A DNA stretch of 64,000 nt, taken from the NCBI GenBank assembly GCA_022225965.2, contig JAKJXP020000068.1, positions 1 through 64,000 of the forward strand, read 5' to 3'. The translations under genes and the position numbers were made by a program. A model generated the notes under the pieces. It was not told where the DNA came from, ran no database searches, and saw only the letters and a list, made by a program, of their open reading frames with translations. Source of the stretch: Diatrype stigma. Taxonomy: Eukaryota; Ascomycota; Sordariomycetes; Xylariales; Diatrypaceae. How positions within the stretch are numbered: position 1 is the first letter of the stretch; every line of letters begins with the position of its first letter. Shown here piece by piece: positions 26,958 through 39,000 of the stretch.

Positions 26958-28136
26958 TCAATGCATGGTCCGGTCGTAGTTGGCGCTGGGGAACTGCGCT
27001 GGACCAGACGTGTCGTAATCGTCGGCAGCCGGCGGGGCGTACACCTTGGACCCGCCGTACGAGCCGCCGTACGAGGACTCGGCGTACGGGTCGTTGAGCG
27101 GCGTGAGGTTGTTGACCCGGTAGCCGTTGTCGAAGGGGTTGTCCTGGGGCGGCGGGGTGCCCCCGGTGGTGGTCTGCGGCCGGTACGACGTGTCGTTGTC
27201 GAACAGGCCCCCGGCGCCGCTGACGGAGGAGCTGCCGGCGCCGCCGCCGTACGAGTCGGGGTTGTACGGGGAGCTCTGGAAGTCGTCGTGGCGGTCGTCG
27301 TCCATGTTGACGGGCGCGTAGGCCTCCTCGTCGTGCGGCGCCATCGAGGTCGAGAAGGCCGCCTTGTCCGGGTCGATGTTCTGGTGCGTGTTCCCGAGGT
27401 TCTCGTACCCGGGCAGGAAGCCGTTGTTATTGGCGTACCGCATCGTGTACCAGCTGACCAGGGAAGACAGGAACCAGAGCACACTGCATGCGTAGGTTAG
27501 ACGAGATTCTCCAATTCCAGTGTCAAGTGTCGAAAGGACGTGGATGGATGGCGACTACTAGGTAGGTGGGTAGGTGGGCGGGTGCGACAGCGAAGACGGG
27601 AGGGAAGGGAAGCGGGGGGTTTGGGAAGAAAACTCACGTCTGGAAGAAAGCAAGGGCGACGATACCCTTGCTTACGTTACAACCCTGCCCGCAAGAGTTT
27701 GCCTTGTTGTAGGAAACCTGGGTGGCGAAGGCCGACAGCCAGAGGACGGTCCAGATGGCATCTACGACGGTCATCGCATGCGGCTGGGCAGCCCTCCGCG
27801 TCCGCTCCCATCGCGGCGTCATCGCCAGATAGAGCACAGCTGGGATCGTAATAAAACACTATAGCATTTGGGGGCACGTAGCCGATTCGTTAGCAAATGC
27901 TCTACTCCAGGAAAGCGAGTGCTTCCTGCTTCTGCTTGCCAGCACGCCTGGCTGTGCGCACGTACCATGGCGAACGTCCAGCCGTTGTTGCCGTTGATGG
28001 CGGCATCCTGGGATTTGAAAAGAACGATCTCGAGAACGAATATGACGAAGGCGAGGATGCCATGGGTTATATGCAGACCCAGCTTCACCTTGGGGACAAG
28101 GTCCGGGGCGAACTCGAACTTATCCGCCAAACCCAT
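26958..28136 (-). CDS. MARVEL-domain membrane protein
   Basis: Four-helix membrane protein of 305 residues. Reading leftward, exons are 28136-27966, 27858-27638 and 27483-26958. Introns start GTACGT and GTGAGT and end CTATAG and ATGCAG; the frame is kept across both. Predicted helices are about 19-40, 58-72, 85-106 and 121-145. A Cys pair (C113, C117) lies in the loop before the last helix, as in many MARVEL proteins. The N-terminus (FEFAPDLVPKVKLGLHITHG) and the helix arrangement support the family. The tail (150-305) is hydrophilic and rich in Gly, Ser, Tyr, Pro and Asp, probably cytosolic and disordered. MARVEL proteins organise membrane microdomains; the role of this one is unknown. It is divergent from the MFS gene at 30018. 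Confidence 0.88.
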
Positions 28137-30017
28137 CTCCTGATTTGCTTCGTCGGGCAGCGGTGGTAGAAGTTATCTGATTGAGGATCGCGATCCGGTT
28201 AGGGGTGGAGAGTTCCAGAAGACGTTTGTTTTTGCGATGCTGCGATGTTGTGTTGTGTTGTTGCTGGCAGATAGGCAGGCGGGCGGACTGTCAAACAGCG
28301 ACAACGACGACAAAACTCGGCCTGATGTGCAAACAAAACGTAACAAAACGTAAGCAAAGGCCCCGGCGGCTTGTCAAGCGACGTTGGTTAGGGGATGACG
28401 AAGCGCGGGACCCGCAAGGTTACAGTCGGGTTTCGCTTTGAGTGGTATCGCTCGCTCGGCACTTGGGCAACAAGGCCTTTTCTCTCCTTACTTAAGTAGC
28501 TATACGAGCTCGTTTACTTTCCCTTCCGCTCGTGAAAAAAAGTCGATAGTTTGTGGTGATATCGATATCTCTCGTGGGCTCGTGATATGGCGATATTAGG
28601 TTCAGAAGGGAAAGAAGGAAAAAGAAGAAGAGAAGAAACTCAATTCGAGTTGATGCTCGCTGATCAACGCCTTGGGGGCTATCGGGGCTTTGGGCAGAGG
28701 ACGACGCAACGGGCGCAGCGCTAAAAACAGAGGCCGAAGCTCAGCCCAGTGGGTGCTTAGGGAGCCTCCCGACCCGAGCTGCGTTGCTAGCCTACCATAC
28801 CTAGTATGTACAGTATGTATGTACATAGTTACGAAGTACGTTGCTGGGCTAAACTCGCAGAAACTTCTTGGTTGTCCACGTCTCTCCAGCCGCGCCACAC
28901 TATGCGGACGCTGCGCCACAGCGAATAGGTGCCCTCCAGGGAGAAATCGTCCAATCGCAGCAATCACAGGATGTCTTGCCTTTCTAACCGAAGCGCTAAA
29001 TGAGCGGCTGAGAGGAGAACCAAATCTAACGACGCCACAAAACGTGTTTACGGCGCCTTGGGCCTATAGTTGTTTTCCAGGTTATCTGTGTATAAGTACA
29101 GCTTCGTAGGTAGTTTAGTGGCAGGTATAGGTGCACCACTCTTGAAGATATTGAATATCTTCTTGAAGTCACAAAGCTCACTATGTAACTTAGCTAGTTA
29201 GCTATGTGATATCTGCACATTATTCATTCTCTACTGGGAGCACAACACGGGATTTAAGGCTGGACTGAATACTTACATCGTGGCTACCTATCTGTATCGT
29301 GGCTATGCTTGTTGCTTACATAGTACAGCTGAACTCCGCACCGAAACATCCTTGGCTTGCTGGGGAATGACGTGCCCCTACGATTTCTCCGGTTATATTG
29401 ATTGGCTGACGCAATTGTCAAGCCTTTACGCACACTTCGACGCCGCTTTCAGCATTGCTTTGGAGGATCTTATGATCATATAACTATTCACTGGACTAAG
29501 TTGGGGACTGATCCAACAACTTATATACGTACATACGCCCTTAGGCATTATAGATTATCAAAGCTCCTTAAACTCGATGTCACACAGCGACGAGGTTTAC
29601 GATCCTTCTGAGTGGATGGACTATACCGTAAAATGATTGTTACTATGTAGAGTTTAATCTCTTGCAGCTAATTCGCTAGTTGACGTCCACGACAGGAAAC
29701 TTAAACCATTTCTGGCTTGGAGCCGAGCATCGGCAGGAATGATGACAAAGCCCAGTTTTGCGGCACGTTTTTAACTCTACACCGTTGAGGAGACCCATAG
29801 ATTTCGGGTCAATAGGGAATAGTTCTACAAGGTTATCTCGCATTTTCCAACCTTCTCATATTTCGGTATAAGTAGTACAAGACTGCTATAAACCCCGTGC
29901 TTTCCGAACAATGTCATGTAACTTTACCCCGAATTGAAACTCTGGGATTTGTCAAAGAAAGCACTTCAACACTACTGCTGATTGGAGCCGGAGAGACCCG
30001 GGCGAGTCCGACCGACT
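28137..30017. other. Divergent promoter region, 1.9 kb
   Basis: Region between the divergently transcribed MARVEL and MFS genes. It should contain both promoters. I see no gene and no strong regulatory motif that I would name. Short open frames between 28.6 and 29.6 kb lack recognisable features. Confidence 0.6.
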
Positions 30018-31946
30018 ATGGATCAATCCGCTCGTGCTGGCACCGGCCTGCCGACGCCGGCCCCGACGCCGATCAACGGGAGCTCTCCCGCCGCCGCCGA
30101 GAACGACGAGAGGACACCGCTCTTGAATGGCAGTCGCAATGATGATACTAACAAGACGCTACCCCCGGCTGAGCAAACCCAGCCAGGCAGCAATGACGAG
30201 GAGCAGACTGTCGTCGCCGAGGAAGTCAAAGGCTTCAGGCTCTGGCTGATCCTCTGCACCTGCTGGATCGGCGTGTTCCTCGGCGCCATCGACCAAACCA
30301 TCATTGCCACGCTGTCCGCCCCCATATCCAGCGACTTCAAGTCCCTGAGCTTGCTGTCGTGGCTTGCAACCGCCTATATGATAAGTAATGCTGTGAGTAT
30401 ATGATAAGATATAAGATGCTATCTGAATCTTCGTACCCCCGCGGGACTGTCTCCCGACGTGATCCCGCTCGAATGCTAACATCACTACAGGGTACGTATT
30501 CTGTGCGATGATCGCGCATGGTTGCTTTCTTCGGGTGTCTCTGTTCCCCTGGTTTGTTTGATCCGAAGACCGTATGTTGACGTGTAGTATGCAATAGCTT
30601 GCCAGCCCATTTCCGGGCGACTGACCGATATATTCGGGAGAGGCCCGGGGCTTGTGTTCAGCAACCTGTTCTTCGCCGCCGGCAATCTGATCTGCGGGCT
30701 CGCCCAGGACGAAAAGGTGATGATCCTTGGGCGGGTCATCGCGGGCATCGGAGGCGGTGGTCTCATGTCCATCTCTAGCTTCGTGAGCACCGACCTCGTG
30801 CCCCTCCGGAAGCGAGGCGTGATCCAGGGGATAGGCAATATCAATTACGGCGCGGGAGCCATGCTGGGCGGCATATTCGGGGGCCTGATCAACGACCATA
30901 CTGCGTTGGGGTGGCGCCTGGCTTTCCTTGTGCAGGTTCCCCCGGCTTTGCTCTCGGCGGTGCTCGTGGCGTACCTCGTGCGCATCCCTCCGAAGGTGTC
31001 TGACAAGTCGTTCCTGGCTCGCATTGACTTCGTGGGTGCTTTGGCGCTCATAGTGTTCCTCGTCCTGCTTCTGTTGGGGCTCAACGCTGGTGGTAACATT
31101 GTCCCCTGGCTTCACCCTCTCCCCCTCACCACGTTGCCGCTATCGTTCGCGGCATTGGTTGGGTTCATCGTATGGGAGACTCGCGCGAGACAGCCGGTCA
31201 TTCCCGTGCGACTTCTGCTCCATCGGACCGTCTTCACAGCTTGTATGACGAACCTGCTGTGCTGCATGGTGAACATGGCGATCCTGTTTTACGGGCCCAT
31301 CTACCTCCAGACGCGGGGGAGCTCGGCGACCGAAGCAGGGCTCATCATCCTTTTCGGTCCGATCGGCATCTCGCTCTGCTCCGTGGGCTCCGGCTTGATC
31401 ATGAAGAAGACCGGCCGCTACGTGGCCGCGGGGGTCGCCTCCGTGTCTCTCATGCTACTGTGCGCCGTCATACTCAGCACGCTCAACGAGGGCTCCCCCA
31501 AGTGGCTGATGATGATCGCGTACTTCTTCCTGGGCTCGGGCCAGGGGGGCATGCTCACCGTCACGCTGGTGGCCTGCCTGGCGGCCGTCGACCACTCCCA
31601 GCACGCCGTCATCACCAGCGCGACCTACGCGTTCCGGTCCGTCGGCGGCACCGTCGGCATCACCGCCGCGTCGGCCGTCTACCAGAACGTGCTCAAGCTG
31701 CAGCTCTGGGAGCGCTTCGGCTCGCTGCCGGGCGCCGCGGAGGAGATCGGCCGCATACGCGACGACCTCGACGAGCTGAACCACCTCCCCGCCGGCTGGT
31801 ACGACGGCGTCATGTCCTCCTTCATGGAAGCCTTCCGCTCCGTCTGCTTCCTGATGCTGGGGTTGAGTTTCCTAGGCTTGGTTAGCGTTTCATTCATGAA
31901 GCAGCACAAGCTGCACTCGACGCTTTCCCGCGATGAGAGGCGCTAG
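30018..31946 (+). CDS. MFS transporter, DHA2 family, Fnx1/Vba-like
   Basis: Predicted 14-helix proton-coupled antiporter of 574 residues. Preferred exons are 30018-30392, 30491 (one nucleotide) and 30598-31946. The soluble N-terminus carries ERTPLL (31-36), an acidic dileucine of the kind that sorts proteins to the vacuole. The first helix is followed by GAIDQTIIATLSAPISSDF, typical of the DHA2 group. The TM2-3 loop has motif A (GRLTDIFGRGPG). Further helices run to about residue 555. Best relatives are Fnx1/Vba-type vacuolar basic amino acid exporters and multidrug transporters; substrate is inferred only. I chose the ATG at 30018 because the in-frame extension upstream has only a TTG. A simpler single-intron model (30393-30587) also keeps frame but inserts three extra residues (Y, A, I) in TM2. 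Confidence 0.9.
30491..30491 (+). other. Predicted 1-nt microexon of the MFS gene
   Basis: A single G lies between intron 1 (30393-30490: GTGAGT donor, GCTAAC branch at 30475-30480, CTACAG acceptor) and intron 2 (30492-30597: GTACGT donor, TTGAC branch-like site at 30577-30581, CAATAG acceptor). With it the reading is ISNA-A-CQPISG, which aligns without a gap to the TM2 motif of relatives. The CAATAG acceptor lies 17 bases from the branch A; the alternative GTGTAG is only 7 away. Confidence 0.65.
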
Positions 31947-32326
31947 ATCGGAGGATCTAGCTTCCGGTTCCCTGTCTCTTTGGCGACAACGACGAGCGCG
32001 CGTATATCATGATGAGACTGAGCTATATGTCCTACAAAGCCTGGTGGTAGATCTGACCTTCCAGTAGTGCCATAAAGCCCACCAACATCTCAGGAGAGGG
32101 TTTCGGTCCAGCAGATTCATTCATTCGTTCAATGCCGCCCTAAGCCGGCTTACGACTGGTATAGCGGGTTTCTTTCACAGGCCGATACTATAAGGTGGAT
32201 ACAACGCAAAGTAAAGCGAATACACGGCTAGTTATTTCTCAATGTTCGTACCTTAAAAAGGGGGCAAGTGATTAATACTCGGCACAAGCATAAGATATAG
32301 GTATAGATCAGGATGGTAATAAAGCG

Positions 32327-32391
32327 AAGCTTTATTTTTTTATTTCGTGAAATACATGTATTTCTAAGAAATAAAAAAATAAAATAAGCTT
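32327..32391. repeat. AT-rich inverted repeat (hairpin)
   Basis: The centre GAAATACATGTATTTC (32349-32364) is a perfect 16-base palindrome. Outside it, GAAATAAAAAAATAAA on the right mirrors the T-rich run on the left, and both ends finish in AAGCTT. The arms are about 30 bases with a few mismatches. The sequence could form a hairpin or cruciform. Confidence 0.85.
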
Positions 32392-32795
32392 ATTAAAATC
32401 AACAATACGGACTCAAAATCGACGCTAGCAACGCGCTAAATCTAGCAAAAAATCACATTGGTCAGAATTATAGAAAAGTGGCTCCGAAATAGCATTCTAT
32501 CGATTCCCAACAGCTTCACATTCGAATAAAACCATGAAAATAACAAAAACCTGCCCGATCTTTGCGTTCCATATAAATTAACGTACCTAAAAAGCAATGC
32601 ATCCATTTTGCAGCATTTCAAACCGTCCAGAATTAATGCTTTTGGATAGTTAAAATCTGGCGCTACTATTCGAATGCGACGTATACATAAAGCTAGCCAG
32701 TGCTGCAGTTATTTTTCTTTCTTTTCCTTACGCGTTACGCTTTTTCTACTTCTTTTTTTCTTTTCTTCCGCAACACCCCCCCCCCCCTTCCCTAT

Positions 32796-33040
32796 ACCTA
32801 TTCGACGGCGCTGCCCATACTTGCTTCCGTACGTGCCCCTATACCTGCCTGCCCCTATACCTACCTACCCCTATACCTGCCTGCCCTTATATCTACTTAA
32901 CAGCTACTTGCTAACCGTTTTATAATTATTCGACGTTGCCCATACCTGCTTCCGTACGTACCCCTATACCTATTCGACAACGCTGCCTATACCTGCCTGC
33001 CCCTATTTCCTGCTTCCGTACGTAGCCTATATATAGATCA
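32796..33040. repeat. Degenerate CCCTATACCT / GCTTCCGTACGT repeats
   Basis: GCTTCCGTACGT occurs three times (32823, 32948, 33012), each with CCTATA-type words nearby. TATTCGACG-type words precede the first copies. The copies have diverged, suggesting an old tandem array. Confidence 0.7.
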
Positions 33041-36000
33041 CGTAAGTAATTTTCACCGTATCCATTAAACAAATTTAGCGGACGACGAAGGACGAGGAAA
33101 GCTTCGCTAATTTAAGGGAAGAATAAGCTATCAGGAGTACTAAAATCGTAATACAATCTGAAGATTAAATTAGAACATCAGAATCATCGTTATTTTCCAA
33201 TGCTGGACTCAGGTTAATTGCTCATCAACAAACGATTTCATCACTCTGTCGTTCTCTGGTTTATGTGTGTTTCAGGTTACCAGCATTCATCTCTACTCGT
33301 ATTGAGCATCGTCGGCCTCCTTCGAGGCAGGGCGGGACATATACCCGGCGGGGTGCTCTCAGAGACTTCGCGTTTGGTGGAGGGGAGTGGTCTGGCGTGG
33401 CTGTACTTGGAGCGTCTCGAGATAATAGCGTTACCAAGGGTCCAATCAAGAGTCATGACATCTATCGGCCGATTTCCACAGTTGCGCGGTTGTCAAGCAG
33501 CAATCGACACCGTTATGATAGATGTCAGTTTATATAGCGATAGTAATAAGTTTAAGGGATGGACTGCGACCATGGAGGTATGCAGCTTCCTGGGCTCCTT
33601 TATTGTTTGGTTTATCCTACCTTAACCCGGAGACCACTGCAACCATACTTAGCTGATTACTTTGTGATAGTATCAAATAACCCGCCTTAATTTTGATCGC
33701 GATCTGTAGACACATGATAGATTGAAGTCGAAAATAGGGGTTGCGAGCTTAGCACGTTTATAGCCCAGTAATGGGAGCTATTGTCACGCTGTGGTCTCTC
33801 CAACACTGAAATCTTGATTTTGTCTCCAAGCTCCCCAACCCGGTTCAATTGGGAGAATGATGGACTGGACATTCTACCGCTTTTAGTCCTGAACGTTTTA
33901 TCTTCATTCTTCTTATTGGTCCCTGCGGACTATTTTGGTCGTAACTAACTGGTGTTGTCCTTGTATGTTGGGGTGACTATAGCCCCTTTTAATGCATATC
34001 TCTTGCTAAAGAAAAATAGGGGTAAAAGCGCTAGTGTGTTTGGTTCGGTCCGCGAAGTGGATTCTATATGTGGCTGTGGCGTGTACTCTACGTTGCTTAT
34101 ACTATCTATAGAGATGACTAAACGCTTTCAAGGGGATAGGGGTGTGCAGGGCCGGATTCGTCGCCCTGGTCCCATTTCACTCTCCTAGCAGGTGCAAGTA
34201 GCCGTCTCTTAATGATTAATATTCGCGCTCTGTCTCTATTATGTATTGCAAGGGACGTCCTGAAACACTACATAGTAGAATATCGGCGCCGTATTCAGGG
34301 GGTGTGGAGACTGCGCCGTGCGGTCACTCGAGTGCCTCCGTTCGGTTCACCCCTACGGCAACCGCCCGATCAGGACACCAACTTTAACGACATCCGTACC
34401 AGATCCTAAGTACCTATTTCAAAGCTCTTGTCCACTCTGGGCTCGTCCCCGAGCCGTCTCGGGATCCGTCAAGGGCGCGACGATTACCCCGAATTGACCC
34501 TACAGCTTCTGATTGAGTACAAAAGCGAGGAGTCTGTGGTTTTATGCTGCAAAGTGTGAAGCGACCAAGCACGAGTGGTTTTCCCGTCTCCAGCATCATC
34601 CGGATTGAAGACAGAAGCGACAAGTTATGTGCCGTAATACATAATGGTCTAGTGACGGGGTGTCATTCAGCTCTAGTTTCACAATAGTCTTCTAGGCCTC
34701 AGCAGGCTGTTACATTGACTGGGCCCTACAGCAGCGAGCGCCATCTTGTTGCCATGAGCAACGAATGTATGTAACAATGACGCGAATCGTCCAGGACGCA
34801 AAGGAATTTCACAGGTGGCAGGCGTCAAGGATCAAACAAGTCCACTTGATAAGTATTAAGCAGCAGTGCCGACGTGCATATGATGCATCGGGAATAAGTC
34901 GAAAGGGTTGCGCCAGTAATGCAACCATAAGGCAACCAATCCCCTTGCCATTCCTTACAGGTATCATATTATTTTAATGCGCGAACCATCAAGCTAGCTT
35001 ATGCTACAGTTCCAGATACCTAGACTTTCAGCCGATGGGTTGGTTTTGACATGTCGCTAAGTGACTAGCCCACCTGCGGCCGTCTTGGTGACCTTCAGTA
35101 ATTTAAAGGTGTTACATGGAGTTCGAGTCGCGTTTCTGTATCGGGTTTCCCATGGTACTAATAGAATTATAGGCTGTCGTTTAATTTCCACTTACAGCAC
35201 TCATGGATACTTCAAGATCGCTGCCTTGGAAAGATAACCATGGATCGGCATTGTTAACTCTCCTAGGCTGCCCCGGCCCTTTGCCATTTTGGCTCCGGGC
35301 AAGAAATGTTACATCCGAGCAATGCCTACTTGCTAGTAGATCCCATGAAGAATATTCGAGGTGCATCTCATGGATCTATGTCTTCCTGCAGCTATGCCGT
35401 AGCAATGCTGCGACACCTGCTTCCTGATTTCTCACTCTACTTTTGAAGGTCTTATCTTTCATCTCTTCTTGTCTGTCCCCTGCTTCCTTGCCCTGGAAAA
35501 ATTACGACACATACGCTTAAACTTGCAGAAAATAATAGCCTTACCTAGTTCAACAATGCTTGTTAGACAAGACCAGAATGTCTGACTGCGGACACCACGG
35601 TGGTGTTATCTCCTTGCTGAGCCCTTCGTTTATTGTTACTTTTACTCGATAATTGCATTTAGAGCTTCATAATACTTGTTCCTGTCAAACTCCTAGCATG
35701 AAGGTATATCCTCTCGGGAATACTTGACAACCTAATATTATCCCCCCTCCTTCCTCTTCCACCCATCCCCTAATCCACGGTGGGTTACCTACGGTCGAGG
35801 GGGCTTATGTTGGCCACCACATGACAACTGAATGAGAGAGAAATGGCAACGGACAGAGCAAACAGAAAATAGAGGAGCCTCCGGAGGGGTATAGGGGTGA
35901 GGAAGAATGGAGATGAAAAGATCCTTCTGAAAAGGGGGTCTCCACATTTTCTCATTACGCAAGATTGTGTCCTTGGATACTTGTTGGTGTTGACTCTATA

Positions 36001-39000
36001 GATTCTGAAAACATACTGGAATGCGTCAAGCCCATGGGTTGTCCCTGCAACTCAGAGTAAGTTGTACAATAATGGGAAGCACCAGGAGTGCCAAAACATT
36101 GAGGCCAGTATTGTTGATGATGTAGCTAGAGCCAGTGGAGCGCAAGTAGCACGGTCCTCGTCCGGCAACGAATTTTAAACTTCCCCAGGGCCCTTGTTGA
36201 AATCTGCGTAATCCCTGCCATTACCATGTCGGTCTCCGGAAGTCCTGCCGGCGGAAGGAATGGCTGTCGAAAGTCTCCAATGAGGTCTAGCGGACACGTA
36301 TTTGACGACCTCTTCTGCGACCCAGGCTGACCTTGTAAATTGTACAAAGAGGCGGTCTACTGTAGCTATAACATGCGTATCGATGGATGAGAACATTTGT
36401 CATCACGCAGGTAGAAAGTAACTTGTTCAAGGAAGGCGGATCTGCATACAGGATGAAACTGTTGCCGCTAGTCTAGGTACGATATGTAGGCATTGGAGAG
36501 CCTCACATCAGTGATGACATGATTACTGTGCCATTCACAGCGGCACCTTGCCATATGTTCCTAACGTCTAGACTCGATCGCGTTGTCGTTGCGCAGACCA
36601 CTCAGGAACATCATCGCGACCTGCCAGCAGAGAGACATTGCTTAGCTCACTTCAGAAAGTCAATCACTACCTATGCGCAGTAGGTAGATTTTATTGAAGG
36701 GCCATTGTCCGCAGTCCCAGCGATCAGCCCTATCGGTGCTGATGCGGCGATCTGTTTCAGGGATTCAAGGGTGCCGAACCTCGATACCGCCCTCACGTAT
36801 AAACCAAACCTCTCGTCTGTGCTCTACTAGATAGGTTATTACTTGGACAAACAGTGCCACATACGTGCATACATATGTAAAAATCATATGCAAGGAATGT
36901 GACGTATAGAATTAGTAGATTGTCATTATTACCTGGGTGTGTATGAACTACATAGCATTATATAGATTACTGGTATAGACGACAGCCCCCTGTCACGAGG
37001 CCGCTACATGGTCTCAATGTATTCAGACAAGTCAGATCTGGTCTTCGCATTGAGTCGAGTTGGGGCATGGTCAGAAAACTGATTTTCGAGATAAGATACT
37101 GCATAGGACTAGATTCGATCGCGACTGAACCTAGAACGGCTGGACAACCGACACTCGGCATCCATTCCCCGGACTGCGCCAGTCCAGTATTGGAGCATGG
37201 ATGAGGCATGCCCCGGTCTAAAGCACCATAACAACCGGGCGAAGCTATGGAGAAAAGTTCTAATTAAAGATACTCATGATGTAAGTCGGTACATGGATCG
37301 ACGGGGAGAATCGGCAGAAAACTAGGACCCTGCGAGGTGATGAACATCTAGATGCTCGTCACATAGGTGTCATTTCTCATGGCTGTGTTATGTAAAGAAA
37401 GGAGGCTATGCCATGCGTTGTCTACGACAAGGTGGAATGAGAAGTCGAGTTGTTGACTTCATGGGGTCGGTAATTAGGCTTCGAGTGCTCCGAGAGCCAG
37501 GGGCGCGTTGTTATACAGGCAGACGCAGCAGCGGACGAGATAGGAAGTATTCCCTGGTTCTAATCATCTTGGGGGGTTGCAATGTTACACATCTCTGGAG
37601 TATACTGAAGTAGGGTACCAGTCTAGACCGATCCAAGTTCGTGGCCATCAAGAATCCCTCGGACAGCAGCACTCAGAAGACTGCTTCCTACACATTGGTG
37701 ATGAGTCACAACGCAGCTCCGACGATATGCTGTAGTTATATCCTTAGTACATCTAAACCTTGTATGTGGTACATGGTAAAAAATCGACACGACCATGCTA
37801 GGCTTGTATCTACACCAGCCACTAGGTAGCTACAGTGTACCACTCGTGCAAATTACGGAGGAGGGGGGTGGGGGGCTCCTAAGGCCGAAACTACGGGGTC
37901 ACCGGCGGCGAATACGTAAGCAAGGAGAGCAAGGAGAAGAAGCACAAAGGCTCCGGTGGTCTCGCTGTCGGTGACATTGCGTGGCGCTATCATGGCGCGT
38001 GGATTGAGTAAGTCGATGTGTATCATCGTGGCATGTGTCGAGATTAGCGGGCTTATCCCATACCCTCTTGTAGCGCCTTATGCCTCTACAGTAAAGTCTG
38101 AGACCTGAGTGTCAGAAGTAATCATGGTAGATTGAGACAAGATGTTCACGAGACGTTGTATAACAGATCATGTTTAAGTGCTGTTTACTATCTTCCATCT
38201 ACCTGTATCATCTAGACTAAACATCCATTTTCAAAGTTCAAACACCATACTCGTATTAAGTCCTCATACTGATATAAACTGGGACTGCGATACAACATGT
38301 CCTCCGTACCGTGATATGCCGCTATGCTAGTGTGGTCCTCTGGTGCTCGTATGCGGTCTGAGTTTGGTGCGTCCCGCCGTGGACTTGTGAGCCTCTGGGC
38401 GAATCTGGGTCCTGACAGGTTTGGAGGGAGTTATTATGTAGCTCCATCTGCGACGTGACTTCGGTTCACTAGACCTGCGATGGTAATACGATCCAGGTAA
38501 GTATATGCACAGAGCAAGAAGGAGGGCATGTCCTACGGTTTGGAGTGGAAGCAACCCATCGTGTCTGATGTGTAGGAAAGTAGTCTGCTCGAGGTATCAC
38601 TCAGGCGAGGAGTCAGCAGCTTGTGGAGGAACAAGGTGACGATTACGGGTTGATCGAGAATGGTGAGAGATCGAAGTAGTATGAGGACATTGAAACTGCT
38701 CGAAGTTTTGGTAGACCACACAGCTTTTATAGGAAAGGGGATGGCCCATAGCCGTAAGGCGCACACAGTAGTCACCAACAGCATAATGAGAGAGTAGACA
38801 CCTGCCTACCTTACCTATAGAGTTTGCCCACTATGAACAACGCTGTAGCCCAGGAAGGAAACGCCATTCAAGCAGCCGAGTGGAGTGTTTACGCCCGCTC
38901 AAGGTGAGAAAGCGTGCATACATAACAGGCGCGAACGGGGAGGAAAGAATGGCGAATAGGATGATACCCTGAAGTTGCTATCACTGGTTGATAGCCAAGC

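Larger units (their letters stand above)
32323..33108. mobile_element. Possible small non-autonomous element in AT-rich island
   Basis: AGCGAAGCTTT at 32323-32333 occurs inverted as AAAGCTTCGCT at 33098-33108, framing about 790 bases of AT-rich, non-coding DNA. The left end carries a long hairpin-forming inverted repeat. I see no clear target-site duplication and no transposase, so the element status is an inference; the 11-bp ends could be chance. Confidence 0.3.

Noticed and set aside
26954..27484. Thr/Arg/Pro-rich frame opposite the MARVEL tail reading frame
   Set aside because: Out-of-frame reading of the MARVEL tail exon.
33218..33625. 135-codon open frame on the plus strand
   Set aside because: No family resemblance and no conserved motif; it lies in a gene desert.
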